From NCBI RefSeq assembly GCF_014647515.1, contig NZ_BMPI01000001.1, positions 1-64,000 of the forward strand: DNA of 64,000 nucleotides. The letters run 5' to 3'. Below, in pieces: positions 53,139-61,975 of this stretch (the stretch's first letter is position 1; each line of letters starts with the position of its first letter). The position numbers and the translations under genes were made by a program. This stretch comes from Dactylosporangium sucinum. Lineage in GTDB: Bacteria > Actinomycetota > Actinomycetes > Mycobacteriales > Micromonosporaceae. Under the pieces are notes generated by a model. That model worked only from the letters and a program-made list of their open reading frames with translations, made no database searches and was not told the origin of the DNA.

Positions 53139-53160
53139 TGGTATATCAGCTGGCAACTGA
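53139..53160. promoter_or_regulatory. two overlapping dyads in the AraC/lyase divergent promoter
   Basis: TGGTATATCA (53139-53148) resembles the TNGTNNACNA-type sites of FadR-like GntR proteins. It overlaps a near-perfect 15-bp palindrome TCAGCTGGCAACTGA (53146-53160, one mismatched pair). The 112-bp gap separates the operon's first gene from the AraC gene, so GntR and AraC proteins may compete here. Confidence 0.45.
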
Positions 53161-53221
53161 TCTCCGAGGGCGCGAGATTGCGCTGTACCACCTCGGACCT
53201 GCTCTACCCATCGGAGGCACG

Positions 53222-54361
53222 ATGTCCCGATTCGGAACCGTCTTAGGCCAACCCGTGACAGTTATCGACGACGCCGGCCCGGGCCTGCTCGTCGCGGTCC
53301 TCGCAGATATCGACGACTTCGAGGTCAGCCGGCTCGCCCGCGGCGACGACTGGGCCGCCGACCAGGTCGCCATGACCCAGAAACACGCCGAGTCCCTGTT
53401 GCCCGCCGGCGCCCGGATCGCCCTGGTGCCGCCCGATTCGTGGATCGTCACCCTCTCCGGCGACGACCCGGGCGAGCTCATGGCCGCCGCCAAGCAGTAT
53501 GCCGACAGCCTGCTCGCCGCCGTCGGCACGGAGACCGACGTCGCGGTCACCATCAGCGTCAGCAACCCGCACGCGGGACCGGCGCGACTGGAGACCGCCA
53601 CCAGCGAGGCGGTGCGCGCCGTCGAGCGCAAGCTCGTCGGCGGCGGCAACCGCCTCTATCTCTTCGACGACCACAACAGCGCGGGCGCGGCGGCGCTACC
53701 GGAACGGGTCGAGGGCGACCTGGCCCGCTGCATCCGCGAGGGCGACGCCAGTGGCGCGGTCGACGCGCTGCGGCGCTGGATCGACCGGGTGGCGCTGGTG
53801 GAGGGTGTCACCCCGGACGTGCTGCGCCGCTGGATCGGCGCCGAGCTGCTCTACGCCCTCGACGTGGCCGGGAAACGCCGCCTCGCCGACGGGTCGGCCG
53901 ACTGGGTCGACGCCTTCGACCGGCTCGCCCTCGACGAGCTGCTGGAGATGTTCGAGATCCACGAGCGGTCCTACCTGATGCTGTGGCTGGGGCAGCTGCT
54001 CCCGCGCATCGTCGAGGTCCAGGCGCCGCAGTCGCCCGGGCGGCACGTGCTCGCCATGGTCGAGCAGTACATCCGCGACCACTACGCCGAGGACCTGCGA
54101 CTGTCCACCGTGGCCAGTACGGTCTACGTGAGCCCCTTCTACATCAGCCACCTGTTCCAGCGCGAGCTCGGCACGACGTTCCTGCGCTACCTCACCGGCG
54201 TGCGCATGCATCACGCTCGGCAGCTGCTGGCACAGACCAAACTCCCGGTCGAGGCCATCGCCGACCGGGTCGGCTACTGCTCCCCCAAGCGCTTCCGGGT
54301 CCTCTTCAAGCGCACGTTCAACGTCACACCGACCGAATACCGGCGCCAGTACGCCGGCTGA
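53222..54361 (+). CDS. AraC family transcriptional regulator
   Basis: 379 residues. A ~250-residue N-terminal sensory part without membrane helices is followed by a C-terminal AraC double helix-turn-helix (LSTVASTVYVSPFYISHLFQRELGTTF and VEAIADRVGYCSPKRFRVLFKRTFNVTP). The arrangement resembles YesN-type response regulators lacking the receiver. ATG 53222 is preferred because GGAGG lies 4 nt upstream; longer frames run antisense to the lyase gene. Divergent from the eight-gene operon, its likely target. Confidence 0.9.
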   Translation: MSRFGTVLGQPVTVIDDAGPGLLVAVLADIDDFEVSRLARGDDWAADQVAMTQKHAESLLPAGARIALVPPDSWIVTLSGDDPGELMAAAKQYADSLLAAVGTETDVAVTISVSNPHAGPARLETATSEAVRAVERKLVGGGNRLYLFDDHNSAGAAALPERVEGDLARCIREGDASGAVDALRRWIDRVALVEGVTPDVLRRWIGAELLYALDVAGKRRLADGSADWVDAFDRLALDELLEMFEIHERSYLMLWLGQLLPRIVEVQAPQSPGRHVLAMVEQYIRDHYAEDLRLSTVASTVYVSPFYISHLFQRELGTTFLRYLTGVRMHHARQLLAQTKLPVEAIADRVGYCSPKRFRVLFKRTFNVTPTEYRRQYAG

Positions 54362-54441
54362 GCACGACTGCGCAACTTTCCGGCCGTCGTACCGCAATGA
54401 CGGCGCCCCAGCGCCCGAGCCTGGGTGACTAGCGTCGATAC

Positions 54442-55731
54442 ATGGCAGTCAGACCAGTTTCCCGGCGCGTGGTCATACTCAGCCTCGGTGCCGCCGCGGC
54501 GGCCGTGGCCACCGGATCGCCGGCCCTTGCCCGCACAGAAGCCAGGCTGCGCGCCTCCGTCGTCTCCGACGCGCTGCGCGTCACCAACGTCGTCCCCACC
54601 TGGGGCGCACAGATACCCAAGGTCGTCTCCGACGGGCGCTGGTACTACGCCGCCACCCTGGACGGCGACGGCGCCGAGTACCCGTGGCAGGCACGGGTGT
54701 GGAAGTCCCGGGACAGCCAGACCTGGACCGAGGCGGTGCGGCTGCCCGGCCACGTCTACCAGCCGGTGGGACTGCTGGTCGACGGCGCCGGGCGGCTGCA
54801 CCTGCACGTCGCCTGCTACACCGGCGCCGAGGCGTTTCCGGGGGTGGCGCCCAAGCCCGGCGCCGACATGGCCTCCGTCTACGCGATCCGGCTCCAGTTC
54901 GACGCCCGGCTGCGCGACGGGTCGGTCGACTTCACCCGGTTCACCGACCACACCGTGCGCACCGGCAGCACGGAACGCTACTACCAGGGGCTCGCCGTCT
55001 CCCGCGACGGGCGCTACCTCTACAGCGCCTACGCCGTCGACGGCTGGGACCTGTACCTCAACCAGTTCGACACCCGCACCGGGCGCGACGTGCACAGTAC
55101 CCGGATCGGCACCCCACCGGCCGGGCGTGCCTGGCTCTACCCGAGGGTCCAGCCTGGCAAGCACGCCGGCGACGTCCACCTGTCGTTCAGCCAGTACGTG
55201 CTCGGTACGCCCAACTCGGCCTACCTCGACGGCGCCACCCTGTGGCACTCCGCCGACGGCGGACGGACCTTCACCGGCGGATACCTGACCCAGAACCCGG
55301 CCCCCGACGGCGACGGCAACTGGGTCGACGCCTCCGACCTCACCGTCGACGCCCAAGGCACCGTGCACGCGGTCTTCTACCGCCGGGACAACGGCGTCGG
55401 CACGCTCTACTACCAGCGCGGCGCGACCGGCGCCGCCGTGCCGGTCGGCCCGCTGGACAACCACAGCCAGATCGTCGCGCGTCCGGACGGCACGCTGGTC
55501 GTGCTCAGCTCCGACGGCGCCGACCTGGTCGTGGCGACCAGCCGCAACGGCCGCGACTGGCGCGTGGACCGGCACACCGTGCCCGGCGTCTCGGCCGCCT
55601 ACTGGCCCAACCTCCTGCAGGCCCGATCCGGCAGCCGGACCCCGCCCGGGCACGGCATCAGCATGCTCATGGCCGGGCAGCGCTCCGGCGACCCGTCGTT
55701 CCATCCCCTGCTCTTCGTAACGCTGCGATAA
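54442..55731 (+). CDS. exported BNR/sialidase-like beta-propeller protein
   Basis: 429 residues. The signal peptide has a twin-arginine type motif (SRRVVIL) and an ALA cleavage site near 31, so Tat export is possible. The mature part shows sialidase-like repeats with Asp-box-like turns (SRDSQTW, SADGGRTF, SRNGRDW), the pattern of a six-bladed propeller. Catalytic residues are not assignable. TAGCGT lies 6 nt before the ATG, which hints at a leaderless mRNA. It is 9 bp upstream of another exported propeller gene. Confidence 0.75.
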   Translation: MAVRPVSRRVVILSLGAAAAAVATGSPALARTEARLRASVVSDALRVTNVVPTWGAQIPKVVSDGRWYYAATLDGDGAEYPWQARVWKSRDSQTWTEAVRLPGHVYQPVGLLVDGAGRLHLHVACYTGAEAFPGVAPKPGADMASVYAIRLQFDARLRDGSVDFTRFTDHTVRTGSTERYYQGLAVSRDGRYLYSAYAVDGWDLYLNQFDTRTGRDVHSTRIGTPPAGRAWLYPRVQPGKHAGDVHLSFSQYVLGTPNSAYLDGATLWHSADGGRTFTGGYLTQNPAPDGDGNWVDASDLTVDAQGTVHAVFYRRDNGVGTLYYQRGATGAAVPVGPLDNHSQIVARPDGTLVVLSSDGADLVVATSRNGRDWRVDRHTVPGVSAAYWPNLLQARSGSRTPPGHGISMLMAGQRSGDPSFHPLLFVTLR

Positions 55732-55740
55732 GGAGCACCG

Positions 55741-57786
55741 ATGAACAGGACCCTCCTGCGCCGGCTGGGCGTGGCGGTCGCCGGCACCCTCGTGGTCGCC
55801 GGGCTCGTCGCGCCGCCCGCAGCGGCAGCACCGGCGGCGAACCAGGCCGTCGCCGGTACCGTCGAGAACCTCGGCATCCCGATCTCCGACTACCTGATCC
55901 TCGACAGCGTCCAGGGCCGCGACAAGCACGGCAACCCCATGCTCTACGGCAGCACCTACGTCGCCAGCTCCCCGGGCGTCACGTTCTTCGCCGTCGACGC
56001 CCGCACCGGCACGCTCGTCAAGCAGCTGACCATGACGGGCTCGTGGGGCGGTTACCACACCGTGCTCGGCACCGACGGCCGCGTGTACCTGGCCACCCAG
56101 AGCGGCGACGGCCTGGCCCACCTGTGGCGCTACGACCCGAAGACCGAGCAGCTCGGCATCGTCGCCACGTCGCCCGAGACCGGCATCGGCCACACCTTCT
56201 TCTTCGGCATCACCGCCGCCCCCTGGGGCAAGCTCTACCTGGGCACCTACCCGTCGGGCAAGGTGTTCGAGTACGACCAGGAGACCAGTGCACTGCGCGA
56301 CCTCGGCGTGGTCGTCCCGGACCATCTCTATGCCAAGGCGCTCGTGCCGTTGCCCGGCAAGCGGCTCTTCGTCGGCGGCGGCACGCCCGCCTTCGCCACC
56401 ATCCTCGACGTGAAGAACGGCAAGAAGACCGACATCCTGCCGTCGCAGTACGCGGGCTACTCGTTCGGGTACAACGCCTCGGTTGTCGGCAACGACCTGC
56501 TCGTCCAGATGGTCACCCCGGACATCCGGGTGCTGCGGTTCAACCTGAACACCCCGCCGTGGCAGAAGCCGACGTTCCTCGGTGAGGTGCCGCAACTGGC
56601 CGGTTACACGGTCCTGCCCAGGTCCGGACGCGAGGCGTGGGCGGTCGGTACCTGCACCGGCTCGACGTCCGGCGTCATCCGGTACAACCTCGCCACCAAG
56701 GCGTGCACCCGGATCAGCGACGCCGACTGGGTCTCCGGCCATCTCAGCGAGCTGCGCATCGGCGGCGAGCAGTGGCTGACCGGCATCGGCAGCAAGGGTG
56801 TGTACGGCCGGGTCAACCCGCGCACCGGCGAGGTCGTGCGGCAGCAGCTCACGCTGCCCGGCTCCCCGACCACCATCACCGCGCTGGAGACCGGTCCCGA
56901 CGGCAAGATCTACGGCGGTACCTACGAGACCAACGCCCTGTTCCGCACCGACCCCGGCACCGGGGCCACGACGGTGCTGGGACCGGTCGCGAAGGGCCGC
57001 ACGGGTGAGATCCTGTCGATGACGTCCACGTCGGACAAGCTCTTCATGGGGTCGTACACGTTCAACGTCGTCACCGCCTACGACCCCGCCCAGCCGTGGA
57101 ACCCGGACTCCGCCGCCGGCGGCAACCCGCGCGATCTCGGCCAGTTCGGGGACCAGCAGTATCGCCCGTGGGACTTCGTCAAGGGCTCGACCGGCAAGCT
57201 CTACCTCGCCTCGGGGGCCGCCTACGGCCAGCTCGGCGGGGCGCTCACCCGGATCGACCCGGCCACCTACCAGTCCCAATCCTGGCGGCATCTGGCCGGC
57301 GACCACAACCTGTTCGCGCTCGCGGCCGGGCAGGGCGAGATCTACGTCGGCAGCACGACCCACGGCGACGGCGTGACCGCCACCGGCGACGCCAAGCTGC
57401 TCGTCTTCGACGAGGCCAGCTCGTCGGTGGTGCACTCCACCGTCCCGGTGCCCGGCTCGACCTGGATCTTCTCGCTCGCCACCGGCGGCAACGGGAAGGT
57501 CTACGGGGTCACCTCGGACGGTAAGTGGTTCTCGTTCGCCCCGGCCACCCGGGCCGTGACGCAGCTGGGCGCGTTCCCACTCGGGTCACCGCTGGCCCTC
57601 GCCACCGGCCCCGACGGCCTGGTCTACGGGACGACCGGCGGGTCGCTGTTCCGGATCGACCCGGCCACCGACAGCCTCACCACCCTCGCCAACGTCGGCG
57701 GCAGCTACTACCGGACCATCGCGTTCGACTCGTCGGGCCGGGTCTACTGGGGTAGCGGCGCCTCGCTCATGAGATGGACACCGTGA
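55741..57786 (+). CDS. exported multi-propeller protein
   Basis: 681 residues with a Sec signal peptide (to about 30, AAAA). About a dozen repeats of the type GxDGRVYLAT, GPDGKIYGGTYE, GPDGLVYGTTGG give one or two beta-propellers of the NHL/PQQ/Kelch class. No known catalytic motif. Probably binds or cleaves a polysaccharide together with the preceding exported protein. AAGGAG lies upstream of the ATG. Its stop overlaps the next gene. Confidence 0.8.
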   Translation: MNRTLLRRLGVAVAGTLVVAGLVAPPAAAAPAANQAVAGTVENLGIPISDYLILDSVQGRDKHGNPMLYGSTYVASSPGVTFFAVDARTGTLVKQLTMTGSWGGYHTVLGTDGRVYLATQSGDGLAHLWRYDPKTEQLGIVATSPETGIGHTFFFGITAAPWGKLYLGTYPSGKVFEYDQETSALRDLGVVVPDHLYAKALVPLPGKRLFVGGGTPAFATILDVKNGKKTDILPSQYAGYSFGYNASVVGNDLLVQMVTPDIRVLRFNLNTPPWQKPTFLGEVPQLAGYTVLPRSGREAWAVGTCTGSTSGVIRYNLATKACTRISDADWVSGHLSELRIGGEQWLTGIGSKGVYGRVNPRTGEVVRQQLTLPGSPTTITALETGPDGKIYGGTYETNALFRTDPGTGATTVLGPVAKGRTGEILSMTSTSDKLFMGSYTFNVVTAYDPAQPWNPDSAAGGNPRDLGQFGDQQYRPWDFVKGSTGKLYLASGAAYGQLGGALTRIDPATYQSQSWRHLAGDHNLFALAAGQGEIYVGSTTHGDGVTATGDAKLLVFDEASSSVVHSTVPVPGSTWIFSLATGGNGKVYGVTSDGKWFSFAPATRAVTQLGAFPLGSPLALATGPDGLVYGTTGGSLFRIDPATDSLTTLANVGGSYYRTIAFDSSGRVYWGSGASLMRWTP

Positions 57787-59480
57787 CCGATGTTGCTCAG
57801 CCGCTCGGCGTCGTCCTGGATCCAGTCCGGGGCGGCGCCGAGCCGGCGTTCTCCGGCTACCTGACCGAGATCCTCGCCCATGTCGGCCTGCCGTACGAGG
57901 TCGTGCCCGCACCCGATCCGCGCTTCGCGCTCCTCGTGGTCACCGCCGCGGGCGACCTCGACGCCGACGCGCTGCACCCCTGGCTGAGCCACGGCGGCCG
58001 CCTGCTCCTGCTCGGCGACCCCGGCCCGCTCGCCGAGCTGGCCGCGGTCCGCGTCACCGCCCCGGTCACCGAGGGGCGTGTCGTCTTCGGCCCCGCTCCC
58101 GCCTGGGGTACTCCGCCTGACGTGCCGCTGCGCGCCTTCGGCGGTGTCCGCATGGCGCCGGCCGCAGCGGCCTCCGTCGTCGCCCGCTGGGACGACGGCA
58201 GCGCGGCGGTCACCGTCCGCCGGGTGGGCGCCGGCACCGTCATGGTGATCGGGGCCGACCTGTGCCAGTCGGTGGTCCGCATCCAGCAGGGGTGGCCGGT
58301 GCACGGCGACGGCGCGCCGCCCTCGGACAACACGTCCCCGGTCGACGACGGGGTACTCAAGGTCGACGACGGGATCGCCCTCTCGTACGAGCAGGACCGT
58401 GCCCTGCCGCCCGGCGAGGTGCTCGAGCCCGGCTTCGCGCACGCCTGGCCGCCGGAGGCGGTGGCGCCCTACTTCCACCGCCCGCACGCCGACCTCTGGC
58501 GGCACGTGCTGCTGCGCACCCTGTGGTGGCTGGCCCCGGCCCTGCCGTGGCTGGGCTACTGGCCGGCCGGCGTGCCCGCGGTCGGCCACCTGTCACACGA
58601 CACGGACGGCAACGCGGACCCGGACGCGGCGGTGGCGCTCGAGACGTTCGCACGGAGCGGCGCCGCGGCGACGTGGTGCCTGCTGCCGCCGGCGCCGGGC
58701 GGCGGTCCGGCACTGTCTCCGGAGACCACCGCCCGGATCGCGGCCGAGGGGCACGAGCTCGGCCTGCACTTCGACGCGCACTCCCCCGGCCGCGGCTTCA
58801 CCGAGGCGGAGCTGGCCGCCCAGCTCGCCTGGGCCCGCGCCGCCGACGGTCCCGTGACCACGAACAAGAACCACTACCTGCGCTGGGAGGGCTGGGACGA
58901 CTTCTACCGCTGGTGTTCGGCCATGGGGATCCTCGTCGACGGGTCCCGCGGCCCGGGAACGCAGGGCAACGTGGGCTTCCCGTTCGGTACCTGCCACGTC
59001 GCGTATCCGCTCGGCGCGCTCCCGGTCCTCATGCTGCCGCTGCACTTCCAGGACCTGGCGTGGACGATTCAGCCGGCGATCGCGGAGGCCGTGCTCGGGC
59101 AGGTGCTGGCGCACCACGGCGTCCTGCACTGCCTGTTCCACGGCGCCAACATGCGCCTGTCCCCCGAGACCCGCCGGGCGGTCGGCGCGATCGTCGGGCT
59201 CGGCCGCTCGCTGGGCCTGCACTGGTGGACCGCGGCGCGGATCGGCGCGTGGGAACGCGCCCGCCGGGGCGTCACGCTGCGGCCCGGGCCGGGCCTGCTC
59301 CACATCGACGCCGAGCTTCCCCTGCAGGACGCCGCGATCCTGATTCCCCTCGGCGACGCCCCGGTCCCCACCGTGACGGGCGCCCCGCTGCGCCGCTCCG
59401 TCGTCCAGCGGCACGGTATCGCCCATCTGGAGATCGCGCTCACCCTGCTGCCCGGCCGCACCACGCTCCGCCTGACCTGA
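57774..59480 (+). CDS. protein with GATase1-like and polysaccharide-deacetylase-like domains
   Basis: 568 residues, no signal peptide. The N-terminal ~210 residues resemble a class I glutamine-amidotransferase-like flavodoxin fold (GGRLLLLGDPG, GTVMVIGADL) without the catalytic Cys. The C-terminal part resembles NodB/WbmS-type deacetylases: GHLSHDTDGN supplies the metal Asp/His and ELGLHFDAHSPGRGF the second His pair, with TNKNHYLRW later. ATG 57774 overlaps the previous gene by 13 bp; GTG 57783 would give a GTGA overlap. Likely acts on an imported acetylated or modified sugar; substrate unknown. Confidence 0.75.
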   Translation: MDTVTDVAQPLGVVLDPVRGGAEPAFSGYLTEILAHVGLPYEVVPAPDPRFALLVVTAAGDLDADALHPWLSHGGRLLLLGDPGPLAELAAVRVTAPVTEGRVVFGPAPAWGTPPDVPLRAFGGVRMAPAAAASVVARWDDGSAAVTVRRVGAGTVMVIGADLCQSVVRIQQGWPVHGDGAPPSDNTSPVDDGVLKVDDGIALSYEQDRALPPGEVLEPGFAHAWPPEAVAPYFHRPHADLWRHVLLRTLWWLAPALPWLGYWPAGVPAVGHLSHDTDGNADPDAAVALETFARSGAAATWCLLPPAPGGGPALSPETTARIAAEGHELGLHFDAHSPGRGFTEAELAAQLAWARAADGPVTTNKNHYLRWEGWDDFYRWCSAMGILVDGSRGPGTQGNVGFPFGTCHVAYPLGALPVLMLPLHFQDLAWTIQPAIAEAVLGQVLAHHGVLHCLFHGANMRLSPETRRAVGAIVGLGRSLGLHWWTAARIGAWERARRGVTLRPGPGLLHIDAELPLQDAAILIPLGDAPVPTVTGAPLRRSVVQRHGIAHLEIALTLLPGRTTLRLT

Positions 59481-59492
59481 GGCCGGCGACAC

Positions 59493-59531
59493 GCGGCCGG
59501 GTGCACCGGAACATCCGGTGCACCCGGCCGC
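59493..59531. terminator. strong bidirectional terminator hairpin
   Basis: A perfect 17-bp inverted repeat, GCGGCCGGGTGCACCGG and its complement, around the 5-nt loop AACAT. It lies 12 bp after the stop of the plus-strand gene and 12 bp from the stop of the convergent FAH-family gene, so it can end both. Confidence 0.9.
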
Positions 59532-59543
59532 GGCACCCCCCGG

Positions 59544-60422
59544 CTAAGGCGCTGGGACGCGGGCGTAGGCGACCGGGTTGGTGAGCGTACCGACGGATTC
59601 GACGGTCGCGACCATGACGCCGCCGTCGGGGACCGGGCCGATGCCGGAGGGCGTGCCGGTGGCGATGATGTCGCCGGGGACCAGCGTCATGCCGTCGGAG
59701 ATGACCTCGATCAGCTTGCCGATGGAGAACACCATGTGCTTCGTGTTCGACTGCTGGCGCACCGCACCGTCGACGGTCAGGGTCAGGTCCAGGTTCATCG
59801 GGTCGGCGATCTCGTCCGGTGTCACCAGGTAGGGCCCGCAGGGGGCGAACGTGTCGAACGCCTTGGTCAGGTCCCACGGCTGGTTGCGTTCGATCGCCAC
59901 CAGCTGCAGGTCCCGGGCGGTCACGTCGTTGAGCACCGTGTAGCCGAGCACCACCCGCTCCCAGTCCGCCTCCGGCACGTCGCGGGCGGTGGTCCCGATG
60001 ACCACGGCCAGCTCGATCTCGTAGTCGAGCCGCTGGGACCGGGCCGGGCAGTGCACGGTCGCGCCGTGCCCGGTCAGCGAGGACGGCGGCTTGAAGAAGA
60101 CCACCGGCTCCTGCGGTACCGCCTGCTCGCCCTCCTCGGCGTGCGCCACGTAGTTCAGCGCGACACAGACGATCTTCGACGGCGCGGGCACCGGCGACTC
60201 GAAGGTGACCTCGTCCACCCGGAGCAGCCGGTCGGCGGGGATCCCGGCCTCCACCGCCTCGCGCACCATTTTCGTGAGCGTGTCGAGGCCGAGCTCGGTG
60301 AGGACGGAAACCGGATCGTCGCCGGTCACACCGAGCCGATCCAGCCGGAGCAGGGAGTCCGGCGAGATCCGGGCGGTGAGGACCACCGGGCCGGCCCCGA
60401 CCCGGACGCGGGCTAGGAACAT
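59544..60422 (-). CDS. fumarylacetoacetate hydrolase (FAH) family protein
   Basis: 292-residue metal-dependent hydrolase or hydratase. The metal ligands lie in DYEIELAVVIG with a further conserved Asp in LNDVTARDLQ, and GTPSGIGPV is the family's oxyanion loop. The family hydrolyses or decarboxylates diketo acids, including 2,4-diketo-3-deoxysugar acids of rhamnose and fucose breakdown. GGAGGAG lies 7 nt before the ATG, which overlaps the upstream stop by one base. With a rhamnogalacturonan-lyase-like gene in the same operon, a deoxysugar-acid role is plausible. Confidence 0.9.
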   Translation of the reverse strand: MFLARVRVGAGPVVLTARISPDSLLRLDRLGVTGDDPVSVLTELGLDTLTKMVREAVEAGIPADRLLRVDEVTFESPVPAPSKIVCVALNYVAHAEEGEQAVPQEPVVFFKPPSSLTGHGATVHCPARSQRLDYEIELAVVIGTTARDVPEADWERVVLGYTVLNDVTARDLQLVAIERNQPWDLTKAFDTFAPCGPYLVTPDEIADPMNLDLTLTVDGAVRQQSNTKHMVFSIGKLIEVISDGMTLVPGDIIATGTPSGIGPVPDGGVMVATVESVGTLTNPVAYARVPAP

Positions 60423-61975
60423 CAGTCTCCTCCAGATGAGCATGGAATGTTGAGCAATCGGCGGGCATTGCTCGCCAGGATCAGGGCGCGTTCCGGGCCG
60501 GTCAGCTCGGCGCCGAGCACGCGCCCCAGGCCGTAGCGCTGGTCGATGACGCACGCGTCGGTGCCGTGCACGATCCGGTCGGCGCCGAGCGCGTCGACCA
60601 TCCGGCGCAGCCAGCGGCCGGTCATCCACGAGCCGCAGGTCTCCGCGTAGACGTTGGGGTGCGCCCGGCAGACCTCGATGGTGCGGCGGAACCCGGTCAC
60701 GGTGGCGCCGCTGTGGCCGATCAGCAGCCGCAGCCCGGGGTGGCGGGCGGCCACCTCGCCGAACAGGCGCGGATCACTGTGCCAGGTGTCGGCGAACCCG
60801 TGCCCGAGCACCGTGACGTCGTGCCGCTGGGCCAGCCGCCAGATCCAGTCGTAGCGCCGGTCGTCCATCGCGCACTCGTGTGTGTGCGGATGCACCTTGA
60901 ACCCCACGACGCCGGGCAGCCCGAGCTGGCGCTCCAGCACGGCCTCGTCCTGCGGCCGGTGCGGGTCGGCGACGAGGTAGGCGTAGACCCTGCCGGGGTG
61001 CCGCCGCGTGGCGGCGACGGCCTGCTCGTTGCCCGCGATCGGGTCGGCCCAGATCCCGAGCAGGTGGGAGACGACCGTCTGCCGGGTCCCGGCCCGGTCC
61101 ATGGCCGCGACCAGCTCGTCCGCTTCCTGCTGCGGCAGCCACGTGCCCGGCCACGCCCCGATGTGCGCATGCGCGTCGACGATGTCGTCCACCTGCGGGA
61201 ACGTGTCGCTCACCGGGTCCGTGCCCGCGCTGGTGCCGCCGGCGGCGCCGGACGGCAGGATGCGGCGGGCGTTGGCGCCGGCGACGGCCGCGCGTTCGGG
61301 TTGCGTCAGCGCCGCGCGATGCAGCAGGAACACCGGGGCCGCGTCGTCGCGGACCGGTGCACCGGTGCCGAGCAGCACCCGGCCGGCGCCGTAGCGTCCC
61401 GCCAGCAGTTCGAGGCCGTCCTGGCCGGCGAGGTAGGAGAGGTCGACGTGCACCCGGGGACGGCGGTCGAGCACGGCGATCAGCTGGCGCAGGGTGCGGT
61501 AGCCGACACCGCAGACCACGACGTCCAGCTCCGGCGCGGCTTCGGCCAGCCGGTCCACCTCGGCCCACGACATCTCATCCTGCTCGACGAACACCGGCAG
61601 CCGTGCCGCCCGGAGCGCCTCGACCAGGCCCGCCGCCTCCGGGCCGTCCGGCGACCACGTGTGGCTGCGCGGGTACAGCCACACCGCGGCCACGCCTTCG
61701 GCGGCGAGCCGCGCCGGCAGGTCCTCCGGCGGTCCGAACTCCCCGCAGTCCAGCGGCCCGAGCACGTAGGCCGGCAGCAGGCGTTCGTCACCCGCGAGCG
61801 CTTCGCGCAGGGCGCGGTTGCCGGTGACCGGGTCGTAGCGCACGGCGAGGCTGTGCCGGACCAGGGCCGCGTCGAGACCGTGGCGGTCCAGGTGGGCCAG
61901 GACGTCGGCGGCGGTCCAGGCGGGATGGTCGTCGGTCGGCCACGGCCCGACGGTGACGTTGACGTCGACGGCCAT
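60422..61975 (-). CDS. fused double amidohydrolase
   Basis: 517 residues made of two amidohydrolase-2 type barrels. The N-terminal half (about 1-245) lacks the HxH motif (VDVNVTVGPW) and seems degenerate; the C-terminal half (about 265-517) has it intact (VDAHAHIG), plus KVHPHTHEC, IGHSG and HGTDAC. The separate genes 51512-52198 and 50763-51515 mirror these halves, in the same order. Overlaps its neighbours by one base on each side (TGATG). Probably a lactonase- or amidase-like enzyme with a built-in regulatory or scaffold half. Confidence 0.85.
   Translation of the reverse strand: MAVDVNVTVGPWPTDDHPAWTAADVLAHLDRHGLDAALVRHSLAVRYDPVTGNRALREALAGDERLLPAYVLGPLDCGEFGPPEDLPARLAAEGVAAVWLYPRSHTWSPDGPEAAGLVEALRAARLPVFVEQDEMSWAEVDRLAEAAPELDVVVCGVGYRTLRQLIAVLDRRPRVHVDLSYLAGQDGLELLAGRYGAGRVLLGTGAPVRDDAAPVFLLHRAALTQPERAAVAGANARRILPSGAAGGTSAGTDPVSDTFPQVDDIVDAHAHIGAWPGTWLPQQEADELVAAMDRAGTRQTVVSHLLGIWADPIAGNEQAVAATRRHPGRVYAYLVADPHRPQDEAVLERQLGLPGVVGFKVHPHTHECAMDDRRYDWIWRLAQRHDVTVLGHGFADTWHSDPRLFGEVAARHPGLRLLIGHSGATVTGFRRTIEVCRAHPNVYAETCGSWMTGRWLRRMVDALGADRIVHGTDACVIDQRYGLGRVLGAELTGPERALILASNARRLLNIPCSSGGD

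Noticed and set aside
53042-53221. Extended N-terminus of the AraC regulator beginning inside the lyase gene
   Set aside because: It would overlap the divergent lyase gene and the operator region; ATG 53222 has a good GGAGG site.
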